51,429 nt of DNA from Gammaproteobacteria bacterium (GTDB lineage Bacteria; Pseudomonadota; Gammaproteobacteria; UBA4575). Position 1 is the stretch's first letter. Each line of letters begins with the position of its first letter. Location: assembly GCA_013001685.1 (NCBI GenBank), contig JABDMD010000067.1:1-51429 (forward strand), written 5' to 3'. A program made the translations under genes and the position numbers. The notes under the pieces were generated by a model. That model worked only from the letters and a program-made list of their open reading frames with translations, had not been told where the DNA came from and ran no database searches. This document shows positions 51,228 through 51,429 of the stretch, piece by piece.

Positions 51228-51429
51228 TTAATTCAAGCACTTAACTCAAATCTACTTTTTCTATTATAACTCGGTGCTACCCTGGTGCTACCTTTAATAG
51301 AAAAATTTTTAGGATTTTTAGTCACGTCCAAAAAATTCATAGACACCCCCCGGGGGCCCTAATTGAGATTAGTACACGTTTACGTACTTTCTCTCCCACA
51401 CCAAACAGGATTTAAGAAAAACAATTTGT
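51228..51429. other. tRNA 3' flank: inverted repeat with tandem 9-mers, no gene seen
   Basis: A perfect 11-bp inverted repeat TTTTTCTATTA (51256-51266) / TAATAGAAAAA (51295-51305) encloses two copies of GGTGCTACC (51273-51281, 51284-51292) 11 bp apart. This resembles arm-type sites of a tyrosine-integrase attachment region. A GC tract CCCCCCGGGGGCCC (51346-51359) stands out in AT-rich DNA. No ORF reaches a useful length before the window ends. Confidence 0.45.

Overview
The window is a stretch of ordinary chromosome from a free-living, respiring gammaproteobacterium with an AT-rich genome (roughly 40% GC by eye). The polA-engB-cytochrome c4-dsbA block, divergent rph/yicC, torF-like porin-glnK-amtB, and mutY-yggX followed by tRNA-Phe suggest a relative of the Chromatiales/Thiotrichales/Pseudomonas part of the class. 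That placement is an inference from gene content; no marker tree was run.

Layout. 1-5.6 kb: 3' part of polA, an exported protein of unknown function, engB, diheme cytochrome c4, a DsbA oxidase, a 51-aa basic protein too short for the ORF track, and an NlpC/P60 lipoprotein. 5.8-6.6 kb: a YiiX/C92-like hydrolase gene broken by one frameshift and one in-frame TGA. 6.6-13.7 kb: an SLC13 transporter with RCK_C domains, cytochrome c5, comM, ubiK, then a nitrogen cluster (TorF-like porin, glnK, amtB) behind a GG-N10-GC sigma-54 promoter. 13.7-20.7 kb: divergent speE and speA (polyamines), four poorly characterised genes, and nadA. 20.9-27.8 kb: a long-chain acyl-CoA synthetase, a lipoprotein, a SPOR protein, argS and priA. 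28.3-32.6 kb: an ECF-type sigma factor with DUF3619-like and DUF3106 partners, a cNMP-binding/degenerate-GGDEF protein, an HNH nuclease and hemH. 32.7-41.3 kb (minus strand): rluE, a 5'-3' exonuclease, an M48 lipoprotein, rpmE, a CPXCG protein, a 628-aa alpha-solenoid protein, and hemW-rdgB-rph. 41.5-50.9 kb: yicC, a half-length asparaginase-domain protein, a heat-shock/proteostasis block (hsp20 with a sigma-32 promoter, cbpA, degQ), moaD/moaC, asmA, an SRPBCC protein, mutY and yggX. The window ends in tRNA-Phe(GAA) and flanking DNA that looks like an integration site.

How the genes work together. Two c-type cytochromes, UbiK (ubiquinone), HemH and HemW (heme) and DsbA support aerobic respiration and envelope redox. 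GlnK/AmtB and the porin form a nitrogen-starvation unit. SpeA and SpeE supply polyamine precursors. Hsp20, CbpA and DegQ cover cytoplasmic and periplasmic protein quality control. PriA, PolA, the exonuclease, MutY and RdgB cover DNA and nucleotide-pool maintenance.

I see no CRISPR array, insertion sequence, phage module or defence island. The most unusual material is non-coding: a structured segment of about 140 bp, flanked by near-identical 13-bp repeats, that separates the tRNA-Phe promoter from the tRNA and carries a 12-nt copy of the tRNA anticodon arm; an 11-bp inverted repeat enclosing tandem 9-mers just 3' of the tRNA; clusters of consensus DnaA boxes upstream of priA and between rpmE and the CPXCG gene; and several strong intergenic hairpins. 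The decayed YiiX-like gene and the sigma-factor gene with an amber codon inside its homologous N-terminus are the notable coding anomalies.
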